From Yoonia sp. (GTDB lineage: Bacteria; Pseudomonadota; Alphaproteobacteria; Rhodobacterales; Rhodobacteraceae): a DNA stretch of 64,000 nucleotides. The DNA lies in the NCBI RefSeq assembly GCF_014859355.1, contig NZ_JACUUJ010000001.1, positions 62,001 through 126,000 on the forward strand, written 5' to 3'. A program made the translations under genes and the position numbers. The stretch's first letter is position 1, and every line of letters starts with the position of its first letter. The notes beneath the pieces were generated by a model. The model did no database searches. It worked only from the letters and a program-made list of their open reading frames with translations, and was not told the DNA's origin. Positions 43,455 to 52,171 of the stretch are shown piece by piece.

Positions 43455-45746
43455 ATGAACAAGGCGATTACAGACGGGATAGTTTTCAACCCATTGCCCT
43501 TTGCGGCGGGTTTGGGGGTGTGGTCCAGCGGCGATGGCACGCCGGGGTCTGACACCTATGCGGTCAGCGGGTCGGGTGTTTTTGTCGCTGCCGATGCGGA
43601 TTTTGCGGGTTGCCTTGAGGTGCTGAAAACAGCCCCTGTGGCGCGGGTGCGGTATATGGGCGAAACGCCGATCCTGCCGGGGTGCTACCTGCGGGTAACG
43701 GCGCGGGTCAAGGCGGTGTCCGGCCCCTTGCCCGCTGTGCGGGTTTCGGGCTGGGCCGGTCTGGCCGGGGGTGCGCCTGCGACAGGGTTGCCCGTTTCCG
43801 GGCCGTCGGTGCAACTGACCACCTATGGTGCCGTGGTCACGGTGACTGCCATTATCGGCACCGGCGATCGCAACGGGGTGGATCTGCTGTGGACGGGGGC
43901 ACATTATGGGCATTTGGGGATTGATCTGACCGGCCCCACAGGCGGGGTTGTCCGGGTTGATGACATCGTGATCGAAGATGTTACAGCGGTCTTCACCCGC
44001 GATCTGATCGCGCTGGTCGATGTGCGCGATTACGGGGCCAAGGGCGATGGCATCACCGACGATTCCGACGCGTTCGAGGCCGCAGATGCCGCGGCTGACG
44101 GGCGCACGGTGATGGTGCCTGAAGGCACCTATCTGTTGGAAAACAGTGTGACGATGGAAAACCGTGTCCGGTTTGAAGGGGCGGTTGTGCAGGCCCCGCA
44201 GCATCGTTTTATTCTGCAACGCGATTATCACTATGAAAGCTATCTGGATGCTTTCAAGGACGAAGAGGTTGCCTTTAAAAAGGCATTTCAGGCCCTCATA
44301 AATTTTTCGGATCATGAATCGCTGGATCTGAGGGGGCGGCGGATATCGCTGCGCGCGCCGGTGGACATGCAGGCCAGTGACCCGTCGCGCGACCGGTTTG
44401 AAACCCGCCGGGTCATTCGGAACGGGCAGTTCCAGCCTGTTGAAGGTCCAGCGTGGGATGTCACGGTCGTGACGTCACAGGCCACCTATGCGGCCTCTGA
44501 CGACAGGATGCTGACCAATGTGGTGGAAATCGCCAATATTCCCATGGGATCATTGGTGCAGGGCAACGGCGTGGGCCGCGAGGTTTACGTTAAATCGGTC
44601 GATGTTGCGAACCAGACGCTGGAATTGAGCCAGCCCCTGTATGATGCGGAAGGGACGCAGGTGTTTACCTTTACCCGGTTCAAATACCTGCTGGATTTTT
44701 CCGGCTTCCAAAAGCTGAGCCAGTTTGTGCTGGACGATATCGAGTTTCAGGGCAGCAATATCGCCAGCGGGATCATGATGGCACCAGAGGGGCTTACCTT
44801 TCATCTGCGGGATTGTTTTATCAATAAGCCTAAGGATCGCGGAATCACATCGCCGGGGTGGGGGTGTCAGGGGATGATGATCGACCGCTGCCAGTTGATT
44901 TCAAGTGAACAGGCGCTGCCGGTCAGCGCACGCGTCAGTATCGGTTTGAATACCAACGCAAATGACGTGAAAATCCGCGATAATCGTACAAGCCGGTTCC
45001 GGCATTTCTGCGTGCTGGCGGGCAACGCCAACCTGATTACGGGCAATCACTGGTTCCATGGCGATAACGAGGTGAACGGCGTGCGCATGGGGGGTGTTGT
45101 GATAACGTCACCCAACCCCAAAAGCGTTTTCACCGGCAATTACTGTGACAACAACTTTATCGAATGGACCAATGAACATTCTAGCGCACCCGCGTTGGGC
45201 CAGCAGTTTTCCTTTGGTGGGCTGACCATTACGGGGAATATTTTCACCACCAGCGACGTGGCTGAATGGGTGAATTTCATTGTGATCAAGCCCTATGGGC
45301 CGAACCATTACATCAACGGGTTTGCTGTGGTCGGGAATGTCTTTCGGTCAACCAATGGCCAGATTGACCGGGTGGAACATGTGGATACGACCTTTGCCGA
45401 TCTGGATTTCAGCCGCACGCGGGGGCTGCAGTTTACCGCAAATACGTTCCACAACATCAAGGAACCGGTGCAAAACCCTGCCTTTCTAAGCCATGATCAA
45501 GCGACAGCGGCGCCGACATGGGTAATGAACACCCGCACCTATCTGCCGTTTGGGGGGCGTGCGCGGTTTGTCGATGCCGTCATGCCAGAAGGCGCAATCA
45601 CCGATGCCGCCGGTCAGCGTGTGCATGATGCGCCATGGGCCGAAGGGCAGAAGGGCGCTGATCTGCGGTCGGTCCATCTGAACTGGCGTGTGCCTGTCAG
45701 GGGGCGGGTCCGTTATCAGGTGCGGATGGATACAGCCGATCTTTGA
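43455..45746 (+). CDS. Right-handed beta-helix protein of the pectate-lyase-3 / GH28-related type
   Basis: 763 residues. The N-terminal 190 residues form a beta-rich carbohydrate-binding-like region. Then VDVRDYGAKGDGITDDSDAF with TVMVPEGTYLLEN is the classic opening of pectate-lyase-3 beta helices, shared with phage tailspikes and exopolysaccharide depolymerases. The middle is a long series of Asn/Gly-rich turns (ITGNHWFHGDN, FTGNYCDNNFIEW, TITGNIFTTSD). No signal peptide is seen, so export, if any, needs another route. The start at 43455 follows AAAGGGG at 7 bases. It is framed by a leader hairpin and a terminator as a single-gene unit. The polymer it acts on is unknown. Confidence 0.82.
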   Translation: MNKAITDGIVFNPLPFAAGLGVWSSGDGTPGSDTYAVSGSGVFVAADADFAGCLEVLKTAPVARVRYMGETPILPGCYLRVTARVKAVSGPLPAVRVSGWAGLAGGAPATGLPVSGPSVQLTTYGAVVTVTAIIGTGDRNGVDLLWTGAHYGHLGIDLTGPTGGVVRVDDIVIEDVTAVFTRDLIALVDVRDYGAKGDGITDDSDAFEAADAAADGRTVMVPEGTYLLENSVTMENRVRFEGAVVQAPQHRFILQRDYHYESYLDAFKDEEVAFKKAFQALINFSDHESLDLRGRRISLRAPVDMQASDPSRDRFETRRVIRNGQFQPVEGPAWDVTVVTSQATYAASDDRMLTNVVEIANIPMGSLVQGNGVGREVYVKSVDVANQTLELSQPLYDAEGTQVFTFTRFKYLLDFSGFQKLSQFVLDDIEFQGSNIASGIMMAPEGLTFHLRDCFINKPKDRGITSPGWGCQGMMIDRCQLISSEQALPVSARVSIGLNTNANDVKIRDNRTSRFRHFCVLAGNANLITGNHWFHGDNEVNGVRMGGVVITSPNPKSVFTGNYCDNNFIEWTNEHSSAPALGQQFSFGGLTITGNIFTTSDVAEWVNFIVIKPYGPNHYINGFAVVGNVFRSTNGQIDRVEHVDTTFADLDFSRTRGLQFTANTFHNIKEPVQNPAFLSHDQATAAPTWVMNTRTYLPFGGRARFVDAVMPEGAITDAAGQRVHDAPWAEGQKGADLRSVHLNWRVPVRGRVRYQVRMDTADL

Positions 45747-45761
45747 CGCTTCAGGATATCG

Positions 45762-45785
45762 GGGGTGCCTTCGGGCGCCCCTTTT
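45762..45785 (+). terminator. Rho-independent terminator of the beta-helix gene
   Basis: GGGGTGCC (45762-45769) pairs with GGCGCCCC (45774-45781) around a TTCG tetraloop, with one T-G wobble, and TTTTCTT follows. It lies 15 bases past the stop codon. Confidence 0.8.
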
Positions 45786-45789
45786 CTTG

Positions 45790-46281
45790 TGCGCTTAAAC
45801 TATAAGCACCTTGCCCCTGTTTTTCCGGCTTGTCCGGTGCGCTCGGCCCCGCGCGCCGAAGGGGCGCTTTTGCTTTCGGCCAAGCGGCGTGGCGCGGGGA
45901 CTGTTATTGCCGATTTGCGGCAATCAGGGCCAATGAAGGCCCTGTTTCCGCAGGTTCGCGGTGACGCGCTGCAAGCGGTTTTTCTGAACGCGGCAGGCGG
46001 GTTGACCGGTGGCGACAAAATGCAGATCGACATCAGCACCGCGCTGGGCGCACACATTGTGGTTGCGTCGCAAGCGGCAGAGCGTGCCTATCGTGCGCAG
46101 CCCGGCCAGATTGCACAGGTGACCGTGACGCTGGATGCACGGTCGGGCGGGCGGATCGACTGGCTGCCGCAGGAAACCATTCTGTTCTAGGCCACGGCGC
46201 TGGACCGCCGCCTGATCGTGCATCTGGCCGCCGATGCGACCGCCCTGCTGGTCAAGCCGGTGATTTTCGGGTCGTGCCGCG
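45790..46281 (+). pseudogene. ureD: ureD remnant: urease accessory protein, nonsense-interrupted and truncated
   Basis: From about 45850 the reading is unmistakably UreD: LLLSAKRRGAGTVIADLRQS, GDALQAVFLNAAGGLTGGD, SQAAERAYRAQPGQIAQVT and GRIDWLPQETILF. A TAG at 46188-46190 then interrupts the frame. The same frame continues afterwards with the next UreD segment ([25 protein letters not shown]), so this is a point lesion inside a once longer gene. Near 46280 UreD similarity stops and UreC begins in another frame. The open frame from a GTG at 45765 starts inside the upstream terminator, so it is not a credible start. About 110 C-terminal residues of UreD are missing. Confidence 0.9.
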
Positions 46282-46887
46282 ATGGTCGAGGTGATGATCC
46301 GCACGCGGCAGACCGCGCACAAGATGAAGGTGCAGCGCGGCGCGCTGGCGGGCGAGGCGGGGGATAATGATAACCTGCGCGTGCGCCGCTATATTGCGAA
46401 ATACACGATCAACCCGGCAATTGCGCATGACATTTCCGCGCATGTCGGATCAGTCGAGCTGGGCAAGCGCGCTGATCTGGTAATGTGGGACACGGCCTTT
46501 TTGGGTGTCAAACCCGAAATGGTCCTGATGGGGGGCACGATTGTCTGTGCCCAGATGGGTGACCCGAATGCGTCGATCCCCACGCCGCAGCCGGTTTATA
46601 CGCGGCCCATGTTCGGGGCTTACGGGCGGTCGGTTGAACAGTCTTCGGTGACATTTGCCAGTGCCGCCGGGCAGGATGCCACGATCGGGAATGCGCTGGC
46701 GCTGGCCAAGCGGACTTTGCCGGTGGTCAACACGCGCGGGATCGGCAAGACCGATCCGAAGCTGAAGAATGCCATACCCCATATCGAGGTGAACCCCGAA
46801 ACCTATGAAGTGCGCGCCGATGGTGAACTTCGGACCTGTGAACCGGCCGCTGTTTTGCCCATGGCGCAGCGGTATTTCCTATTTTGA
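46282..46887 (+). pseudogene. ureC: ureC remnant: C-terminal third of urease alpha subunit
   Basis: 201 codons corresponding to the end of Ure[61 protein letters not shown] and a perfect UreC terminus ([15 protein letters not shown]). The complete protein has about 570 residues. The missing part holds every nickel ligand, the carbamylated lysine and the active-site Cys/His flap, so no urease activity is possible. The normally conserved Trp in IRTWQTA is Arg here. It is preceded directly by UreD-derived sequence, so ureA, ureB and most of ureC were lost in one deletion or in several. The open frame could still yield a non-functional peptide. Confidence 0.92.
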
Positions 46888-47003
46888 AACCCCGCAGGTT
46901 TGCATCGCTTGCAAGCCGGTGCGGCGCAAATGGACGTTGTGGAAAATGAAGGCGGATAGCATATCGACGGCAGGGAGGAACAGTCTAATCAAAGAGGCGT
47001 TCC

Positions 47004-47231
47004 ATGGCTTATCAAGCAGACAACACACTGATCACAAACCGCGAAATGCTGGGCGCCTTGGTTGCGCGTCCTTTCGTGGCCGTTTTCGAATTCCTGATCG
47101 CGCTTGCCGAGGCAAACCCGACGGCGCGTCAGTTGCAAACGCTCAGCGAAACGAGCGATGCGGCCCTTGCAACCCGGGGTTTGACCCGACAGGGCGAAAT
47201 CGCCAGGATCATGGGCGGGTCTTACATGTAA
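47004..47231 (+). CDS. Small DUF1127-like protein inside the urease remnant
   Basis: 75 residues. The C-terminal part (ARQLQTLSETSDAALATRGL then TRQGEIARIMG) resembles the DUF1127 pattern of a helix with a Leu-rich stretch followed by a conserved RGLTR-like turn. DUF1127 proteins are small, often Arg-rich, and in some bacteria influence RNA turnover or phosphate and carbon metabolism. The ATG at 47004 has AGAGG 8 bases upstream. It is uninterrupted although flanked by ureC and ureE fragments, so it may be an independent functional gene. Confidence 0.6.
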   Translation: MAYQADNTLITNREMLGALVARPFVAVFEFLIALAEANPTARQLQTLSETSDAALATRGLTRQGEIARIMGGSYM

Positions 47232-47282
47232 TTTCGGGCAGGGCGACCTGATGGGCACCCTGCCAATCGCTTACCGCATGTA

Positions 47283-47510
47283 AATCATGCTGCGGCCGAT
47301 GACCAAGTTGCTTTGGCTTGTGATGCGCGCCTGTTGTGGCTGGCATGGCATGTGGGCAACCGGCACGTGCCCTGTGCCGTCGCGGCTGATGCGTTGATCT
47401 TGCAACGCGAAAAGGTGATGCGCGCCATGCTGGAACAGTTGGGCGCCACGGTCACGGATTTTGACGGGACGTTCACCCTCGAAGGTGGTGCATATGGACC
47501 TGCCCGATAT
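47283..47510 (+). pseudogene. ureE: ureE remnant: urease nickel metallochaperone fragment
   Basis: The frame reads CDARLLWLAWHVGNRHVPCA, then VMRAMLEQLGATVTDFDGTF and LEGGAYG. The His of GNRH and the EGGAYG segment are UreE landmarks. The N-terminal peptide-binding domain (about the first 70 residues) is missing; no start codon or ribosome-binding site precedes the fragment. The His-rich nickel tail is also not seen. The sequence passes straight into UreF-like sequence in another frame, with the linking part deleted. Confidence 0.85.
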
Positions 47511-47805
47511 GGCCTATCCTGTGGCCGTGAGGCGGGCCGCCGGGTTGGTTGGCCTGCCTGTTGTGCCAACTGCGCAGGTGTGGTTGCAAGGCTTTGCCAG
47601 CAATCTGGTGCAGTCAGCACAGCGCCTGATGCCTGTGGGGCAAACGGCAGGGCAGCGTATTTTGGCGGGCCTTACACCAGTGTGCGGGGCGATGGGGGAA
47701 ATGGCTGCACGGGTCGCGCTGGATGATATCGGGTCGGCAACCTTAGCGGTTGATGTCGTATCCATGCAGCATGAAATGCAATATTCGCGTATCTTCAGAT
47801 CATGA
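47494..47805 (+). pseudogene. ureF: ureF remnant: C-terminal half of urease accessory protein UreF
   Basis: Reads AYPVAVRRAAGLVGLPVVPT, FASNLVQSAQRLMPVGQTAG, QRILAGLTPVC and ends with the typical UreF tail [17 protein letters not shown]. Only the last 100 of roughly 210 residues remain. The N-terminal half, including the early helices that contact UreD and UreG, is lost together with the end of ureE. The stop overlaps the ATG of the intact DUF3995 gene (ATGA), an arrangement that must date from the working operon. Confidence 0.9.
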
Positions 47806-48212
47806 TGATTCTTGCTCTTCTTCTGTCGGTTGTTCTGGGCGTGGTGGCGGTGATCCATGCGGCGTGGGGGTTTGGCATCTGGGTGCCGATCCGCAACGAA
47901 GATGCCTTGGTCCGTGCTGCAGTGGGGGCCGCAGGCGTGACACGTATGCCAGGGCCGATCCCTTGTTTTCTGGTGGTTGCGGGGCTGTTGGTCGTGCTTG
48001 GCGCGATCTGGATGCAAAGCGGGGTTTTGCGCGGTATCGTTTTATGGGCGGCGGCGGTTGTGTTTCTGGGGCGCGGGGCGATGGCCTATGCAAGGTTCTG
48101 GCGCAAGATGGCGCCAGTCGAACCCTTTGCCACCTATGACCGCCGTTATTATGGCCCGCTGAGCCTTGTTGTAGGGGTCGGGCTTTTGGTCATCGTTTCA
48201 GGGGGGTTTTGA
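47802..48212 (+). CDS. DUF3995 membrane protein, intact within the decayed urease operon
   Basis: 136 residues with four hydrophobic helices; DUF3995-type. It opens with a helix leading to [20 protein letters not shown], a typical start of the family, and contains [20 protein letters not shown] before the last helix. Its start overlaps the ureF remnant stop (ATGA) and its stop overlaps the ureG remnant start (TTGA). The gene has no lesions although its neighbours are dead. Function unknown; the former urease linkage suggests a role in urea or nickel handling, which is inference. Confidence 0.8.
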   Translation: MMILALLLSVVLGVVAVIHAAWGFGIWVPIRNEDALVRAAVGAAGVTRMPGPIPCFLVVAGLLVVLGAIWMQSGVLRGIVLWAAAVVFLGRGAMAYARFWRKMAPVEPFATYDRRYYGPLSLVVGVGLLVIVSGGF

Positions 48213-48807
48213 TTTCACCGCATGGACCCTTGCGCGTTGGTATTGGTGGCCCTGTCGGGGCGGGTAAGACAACGCTGACAGCCGCGCTGGCCCGCGCGCG
48301 ATGACATCAGCCTTGGGGTGATCACGAATGATATCTACACGCAGGAAGACGCCGAAGCCCTGATGCGGATGCAGACCCTGCCTGCGGATCGGGTGATAGG
48401 CGAGGAAACGGGCGGCTGTCCGCATACAGCAATCGGCTAAGATGCATCGATCAATCAGGCTGCCGTGGCCGAAATGCGCGCGCTCCACGATGATCTGGCG
48501 CTGATCCTGATCGAAAGCGGTGGCGACAACCAGTCGGCAACCTTTAGCCCGGAACTGGCCGATGTGACGATCTATGTGATCGACGTGGCCGCCGGAGAGG
48601 AAATACCCCGCAAGGGCGGCCCGGCGATTACTCGGTCGGACATTCTGGTGATCAACAAGACCGACCTGGCCCCGCATGTCGGGGCCTCGCTGGATGTGAT
48701 GGCGCGCGATGCAGGGTGATTTGCAGGTGGTTTTTGCCGGCCTGCGGCAGGCTGAAGGTGTCGCTGACGTGACCTGCGTGTTGCGCGAAATTGGCGGGCT
48801 TCAGTAG
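48209..48807 (+). pseudogene. ureG: ureG remnant: urease GTPase with frameshifts and a nonsense codon
   Basis: The first frame reads [20 protein letters not shown], including an intact Walker A, then hits a stop after ALARAR. In a second frame it resumes [20 protein letters not shown] and [15 protein letters not shown], with an in-frame TAA at 48438-48440 followed by [35 protein letters not shown] and [15 protein letters not shown]. After MARDA a third frame gives DLQVVFAGLRQAEGV to the end at 48807. So there are at least two frame changes and one nonsense codon, plus small deletions. The 3' end overlaps the barrel-protein gene on the other strand. Confidence 0.92.
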
Positions 48808-49487
48808 GTCGTCCAAAGATCCAGTTTGATGGCGGCGCCGTGATCGCCGGTTATCCCCTGAATCCAGCCCAGATTGACGCGGTAACGGTCCGTGATGGCA
48901 TAGCTGACGGATGCCGCTGTCTTGGCGTAATAATCATCCCTATAGCCTTGGCCGGTTTGCAACTGCGCAATCGTTGCCCAGCGATCATTGATGTTGTAAC
49001 CCCATGTCATGTCGACCTTGGGCCGAAACACGGTGTCGATGGTGGCATATGTGGCGGTGGCCTCGATTGTCAGCCAACCAGTGTCCAACCCCCGCCCCCA
49101 TGCCAGCCCGCCACGCAGCAGCGTTTCTGCCGGGTGATGGGCATCGACCCGCGCGCCATAGGCCAGACTGGCCGCCAGCCTGTCGCGCCCGGTGTTGTCC
49201 AGCAAGGGAAAGCTGGCAAAGACAAACCCGGTGTGAATGCGGCCCCGGTCAGCGGTGTGATAATCAATCCCGACAGTGACCCGCGGGGTCAGCCCATATT
49301 CGACATAGGCAGTCGGGTCATAATGCACCGGCAGTTCGGACCCGTCCGACAAAAACAGGTTGCTGCCCGTAGCGATGAACCACTGGCCGGTTTCGCGCGG
49401 CCATGGCCCGCCGTAGGCCGGCAGTGCAAGCGCCAGCAGACACCATGAAATGACGATTGCACGCACGACACGACCTTTACTAAGCAT
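48801..49487 (-). CDS. Outer-membrane beta-barrel protein of unknown function
   Basis: 228 residues. Signal peptide about 1-26 (VVRAIVISWCLLALALPAYG). The mature part shows alternating amphipathic strands, many aromatic residues at strand ends (YVEYGLTPRVTVGIDYH, MTWGYNINDRWATIAQLQ, VSYAITDRYRVNLGWIQGI) and a final strand ending in an aromatic residue (KLDLWTTY), which together suggest a small outer-membrane barrel of eight to twelve strands. No named family recognised. Its last seven bases overlap the ureG remnant convergently. Confidence 0.75.
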   Translation of the reverse strand: MLSKGRVVRAIVISWCLLALALPAYGGPWPRETGQWFIATGSNLFLSDGSELPVHYDPTAYVEYGLTPRVTVGIDYHTADRGRIHTGFVFASFPLLDNTGRDRLAASLAYGARVDAHHPAETLLRGGLAWGRGLDTGWLTIEATATYATIDTVFRPKVDMTWGYNINDRWATIAQLQTGQGYRDDYYAKTAASVSYAITDRYRVNLGWIQGITGDHGAAIKLDLWTTY

Positions 49488-49711
49488 CGGCAGTTTGCGC
49501 AGAAAGGGTTAAGGACAGGTTAAGATCAACGGCGGCAGAAATCTGGATTGTCAAATAATTTACAAAATTACTGCAGGCTGGTTGTGAAGATTGACAAAAC
49601 CCATGCTGGCGCTTTCGGGCGACTTGGATTCTTTTTCAATCTGCTCATGATGCACACTGAGGCGGCAGCGGCACGTGTCCGCGCCGAAAAACCAAGCACA
49701 AGGGGGGAGAT

Positions 49712-51673
49712 ATGATGACTGAACAGACACCCGCACTTTATCCGCCGTCGACCGCGTTTGCGAAAAATGCCCATGTCGACAAGGCCAAATATGAAGAAAT
49801 GTATGCGGCATCCGTGTCAGACCCCGCCGCGTTCTGGGCCGAACATGGCAAGCGCGTCGATTGGATCAAGCCGTTTACAAAGGTCCAGAACGCCAGCTTT
49901 GCGCCCGGCAGTGTTGACATCAAATGGTTTGAAGACGGCACGCTGAACGTCGCCGCCAACTGTATTGACCGGCATCTTGCCACCCGTGGCGACCAGACAG
50001 CGATCATCTGGGAACCCGATGATCCGAACGATGATGCGCTGCACATCACCTATAACATGCTGGCCGAACAGGTTGGCATCATGGCGAACGTCATGAAAAA
50101 GCTGGGCGTCGGCAAGGGCGACCGGGTGGTCATCTATATGCCGATGATCCCCGAAGCAGCCTATGCCATGCTGGCTTGCGCCCGGATCGGGGCGATTCAT
50201 TCGATCGTGTTTGCGGGCTTTTCCCCCGATGCGCTGGGCGCGCGGGTCAATGGTTGCGATGCCAAACTGGTCGTCACGGCCGATCATGCCCCGCGCGGTG
50301 GCCGCAAGACCAAGCTGAAAGACAATGTGAACCAGGCCCTGTTGAATGACTTTGACGAGGTGAAATGCCTTGTTGTCAAACGCACAGGCGATCAGGTTGC
50401 GTGGCGTGAAAACCTTGATTTCTGGCTGCACGAAGAGGCGAAAACCGTCACCGCCGATTGCCCGCCTGCGGAAATGAACGCCGAAGACCCGCTGTTCATT
50501 CTTTACACATCAGGGTCTACCGGCCAGCCCAAGGGTGTGGTGCATACCACCGGTGGTTATCTGGTCTATGCGTCGATGACGCAGCAATACACCTTTGATT
50601 ATCACGATGGCGATGTGTTCTGGTGCACCGCAGATGTGGGTTGGGTGACCGGCCACAGCTATATCGTTTATGGCCCGCTGGCCAATGGCGCGACCACGGT
50701 GATGTTCGAAGGGGTGCCAACCTACCCCGATGCGGGCCGGTTCTGGCAGGTGTGTGAAAAGCACAAGGTGAACCAGTTTTACACCGCCCCTACTGCCATT
50801 CGGGCGCTGATGGCGCAGGGCAACAGCTTTGTCGAAAAATACGATCTGTCCGATCTCAAGGTGCTGGGCACCGTGGGTGAACCGATCAACCCCGAGGCAT
50901 GGAACTGGTATAACGACGTGGTTGGCAAGGGGAATGTGCCCATCGTTGACACATGGTGGCAGACCGAAACGGGGGGGCATCTGTTAACCCCGCTGCCCGG
51001 CGCGACGGCGACAAAACCCGGGTCTGCGACGCTACCGTTCTTTGGCATCCAGCCTGTGATCCTGGAGCCGACCACCGGCGAGGAAATCACCGATACGGTC
51101 GCCGAAGGTGTCTTGTGCATCAAGAACAGCTGGCCGGGCCAGATGCGCACCGTCTGGGGCGACCATGACAGGTTTGAAAAAACCTATTTCGCGGATTACA
51201 AGAATTACTATTTTACTGGTGATGGCTGCCGCCGCGATGCTGATGGGTATTACTGGATTACGGGCCGCGTTGATGACGTGATCAACGTGTCCGGTCACCG
51301 CATGGGCACCGCCGAAGTTGAAAGCGCCCTGGTCGCACATGCCGCCGTCGCCGAAGCTGCGGTTGTCGGTTATCCACATCCTATCAAGGGGCAGGGCATT
51401 TACGCCTATGTCACCCTGATGAATGGTGAAACGCCAACGGATGATTTGCGCAAGGAACTGGAAGCCTTTGTGCGGACGGAAATTGGCCCGATTGCCAAAC
51501 CTGACCTGATCCAATGGGCACCGGGCCTGCCCAAGACGCGGTCGGGCAAGATCATGCGCCGCATCCTGCGAAAGATCGCCGAGGATGATTTCGGTGCGCT
51601 GGGCGATATATCGACCCTTGCCGATCCGTCCGTCGTGGACGATCTGATCGAAAACCGGATGAACCGCGGCTAA
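49712..51673 (+). CDS. acs: Acetyl-CoA synthetase (AMP-forming)
   Basis: Converts acetate, ATP and CoA to acetyl-CoA via acetyl-AMP. About 653 residues, full length. The N-terminal ACS domain is followed by the phosphate-binding loop [19 protein letters not shown], the aryl/acetate pocket ([17 protein letters not shown]), the hinge [20 protein letters not shown], and the C-terminal lysine motif [16 protein letters not shown], the site that is regulated by acetylation in relatives. A run AGGGGGGAG precedes; the spacing favours the second ATG (49715) slightly over 49712. A strong terminator follows. Confidence 0.97.
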   Translation: MMTEQTPALYPPSTAFAKNAHVDKAKYEEMYAASVSDPAAFWAEHGKRVDWIKPFTKVQNASFAPGSVDIKWFEDGTLNVAANCIDRHLATRGDQTAIIWEPDDPNDDALHITYNMLAEQVGIMANVMKKLGVGKGDRVVIYMPMIPEAAYAMLACARIGAIHSIVFAGFSPDALGARVNGCDAKLVVTADHAPRGGRKTKLKDNVNQALLNDFDEVKCLVVKRTGDQVAWRENLDFWLHEEAKTVTADCPPAEMNAEDPLFILYTSGSTGQPKGVVHTTGGYLVYASMTQQYTFDYHDGDVFWCTADVGWVTGHSYIVYGPLANGATTVMFEGVPTYPDAGRFWQVCEKHKVNQFYTAPTAIRALMAQGNSFVEKYDLSDLKVLGTVGEPINPEAWNWYNDVVGKGNVPIVDTWWQTETGGHLLTPLPGATATKPGSATLPFFGIQPVILEPTTGEEITDTVAEGVLCIKNSWPGQMRTVWGDHDRFEKTYFADYKNYYFTGDGCRRDADGYYWITGRVDDVINVSGHRMGTAEVESALVAHAAVAEAAVVGYPHPIKGQGIYAYVTLMNGETPTDDLRKELEAFVRTEIGPIAKPDLIQWAPGLPKTRSGKIMRRILRKIAEDDFGALGDISTLADPSVVDDLIENRMNRG

Positions 51674-51691
51674 AATACCCCGTATCACGAT

Positions 51692-51719
51692 AAAAGCCCG
51701 CCATCACTGGCGGGCTTTT
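51692..51719. terminator. Bidirectional Rho-independent terminator between acs and the HPF-like gene
   Basis: Perfect 12-bp stem (51692-51703 with 51708-51719), loop TCAC, followed by T residues on the plus strand and preceded by A residues. It serves acs and, on the other strand, the convergent HPF-like gene. Confidence 0.92.
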
Positions 51720-51745
51720 TTGTAGGGGCTGTCAGGCCACGTGCC

Positions 51746-52060
51746 TTAACGTTTTGCCAGTTTGCCGAATTCGCTGTCTAACAGGGCGCGCACCTTTTTC
51801 GCACCGCCGCGCAGGGCGGCTTCGGCGTTGGCATCAAAATGGGTGACGGTTTGCGGCTGCATCCCTTCGGGGCGGGCTTCGATAGTGCAGCGGATATCAT
51901 CGGCACCGCCTTTGGCGCCATTCACATCGGCAAGATGCACCTCGATCCGCGACAGGCGGCTGGTCAGATGCCCCAGCGCGGAAGACACGATCGTTTCTGC
52001 GATTTCGGCAAGGCGATCATCACCGTGGATGTTTGCATCTGTGTTGAATTGGAATTGCAT
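51746..52060 (-). CDS. HPF/RaiA-family ribosome-associated protein
   Basis: 104 residues, the length of a short hibernation-promoting factor. It opens MQFQFNTDANIHGDDRLAEI and continues with the family's beta-alpha-beta-beta-beta-alpha fold, including SRIEVHLADVNGAKGGADDI, where basic and acidic residues would face 16S rRNA. The C-terminal dimerisation domain of long HPF is absent. A role in silencing ribosomes in stationary phase is inferred. Start supported by GGAAGGA upstream. Confidence 0.8.
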   Translation of the reverse strand: MQFQFNTDANIHGDDRLAEIAETIVSSALGHLTSRLSRIEVHLADVNGAKGGADDIRCTIEARPEGMQPQTVTHFDANAEAALRGGAKKVRALLDSEFGKLAKR

Positions 52061-52171
52061 GTCGGTCCTTCCGCATTTTTCTGGTCTTATACCATATAGC
52101 TAATCACCAATCTGTAACTTTCCAAGGCACCGGCCAAGGGAAAGGGTACATCCTGGGCATTTGATTTGTTG

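Noticed and set aside
45765-46190. Uninterrupted 141-codon ORF as an intact short gene
   Set aside because: Its GTG start lies inside the beta-helix terminator, and the frame continues as UreD beyond the TAG; it is a pseudogene fragment.
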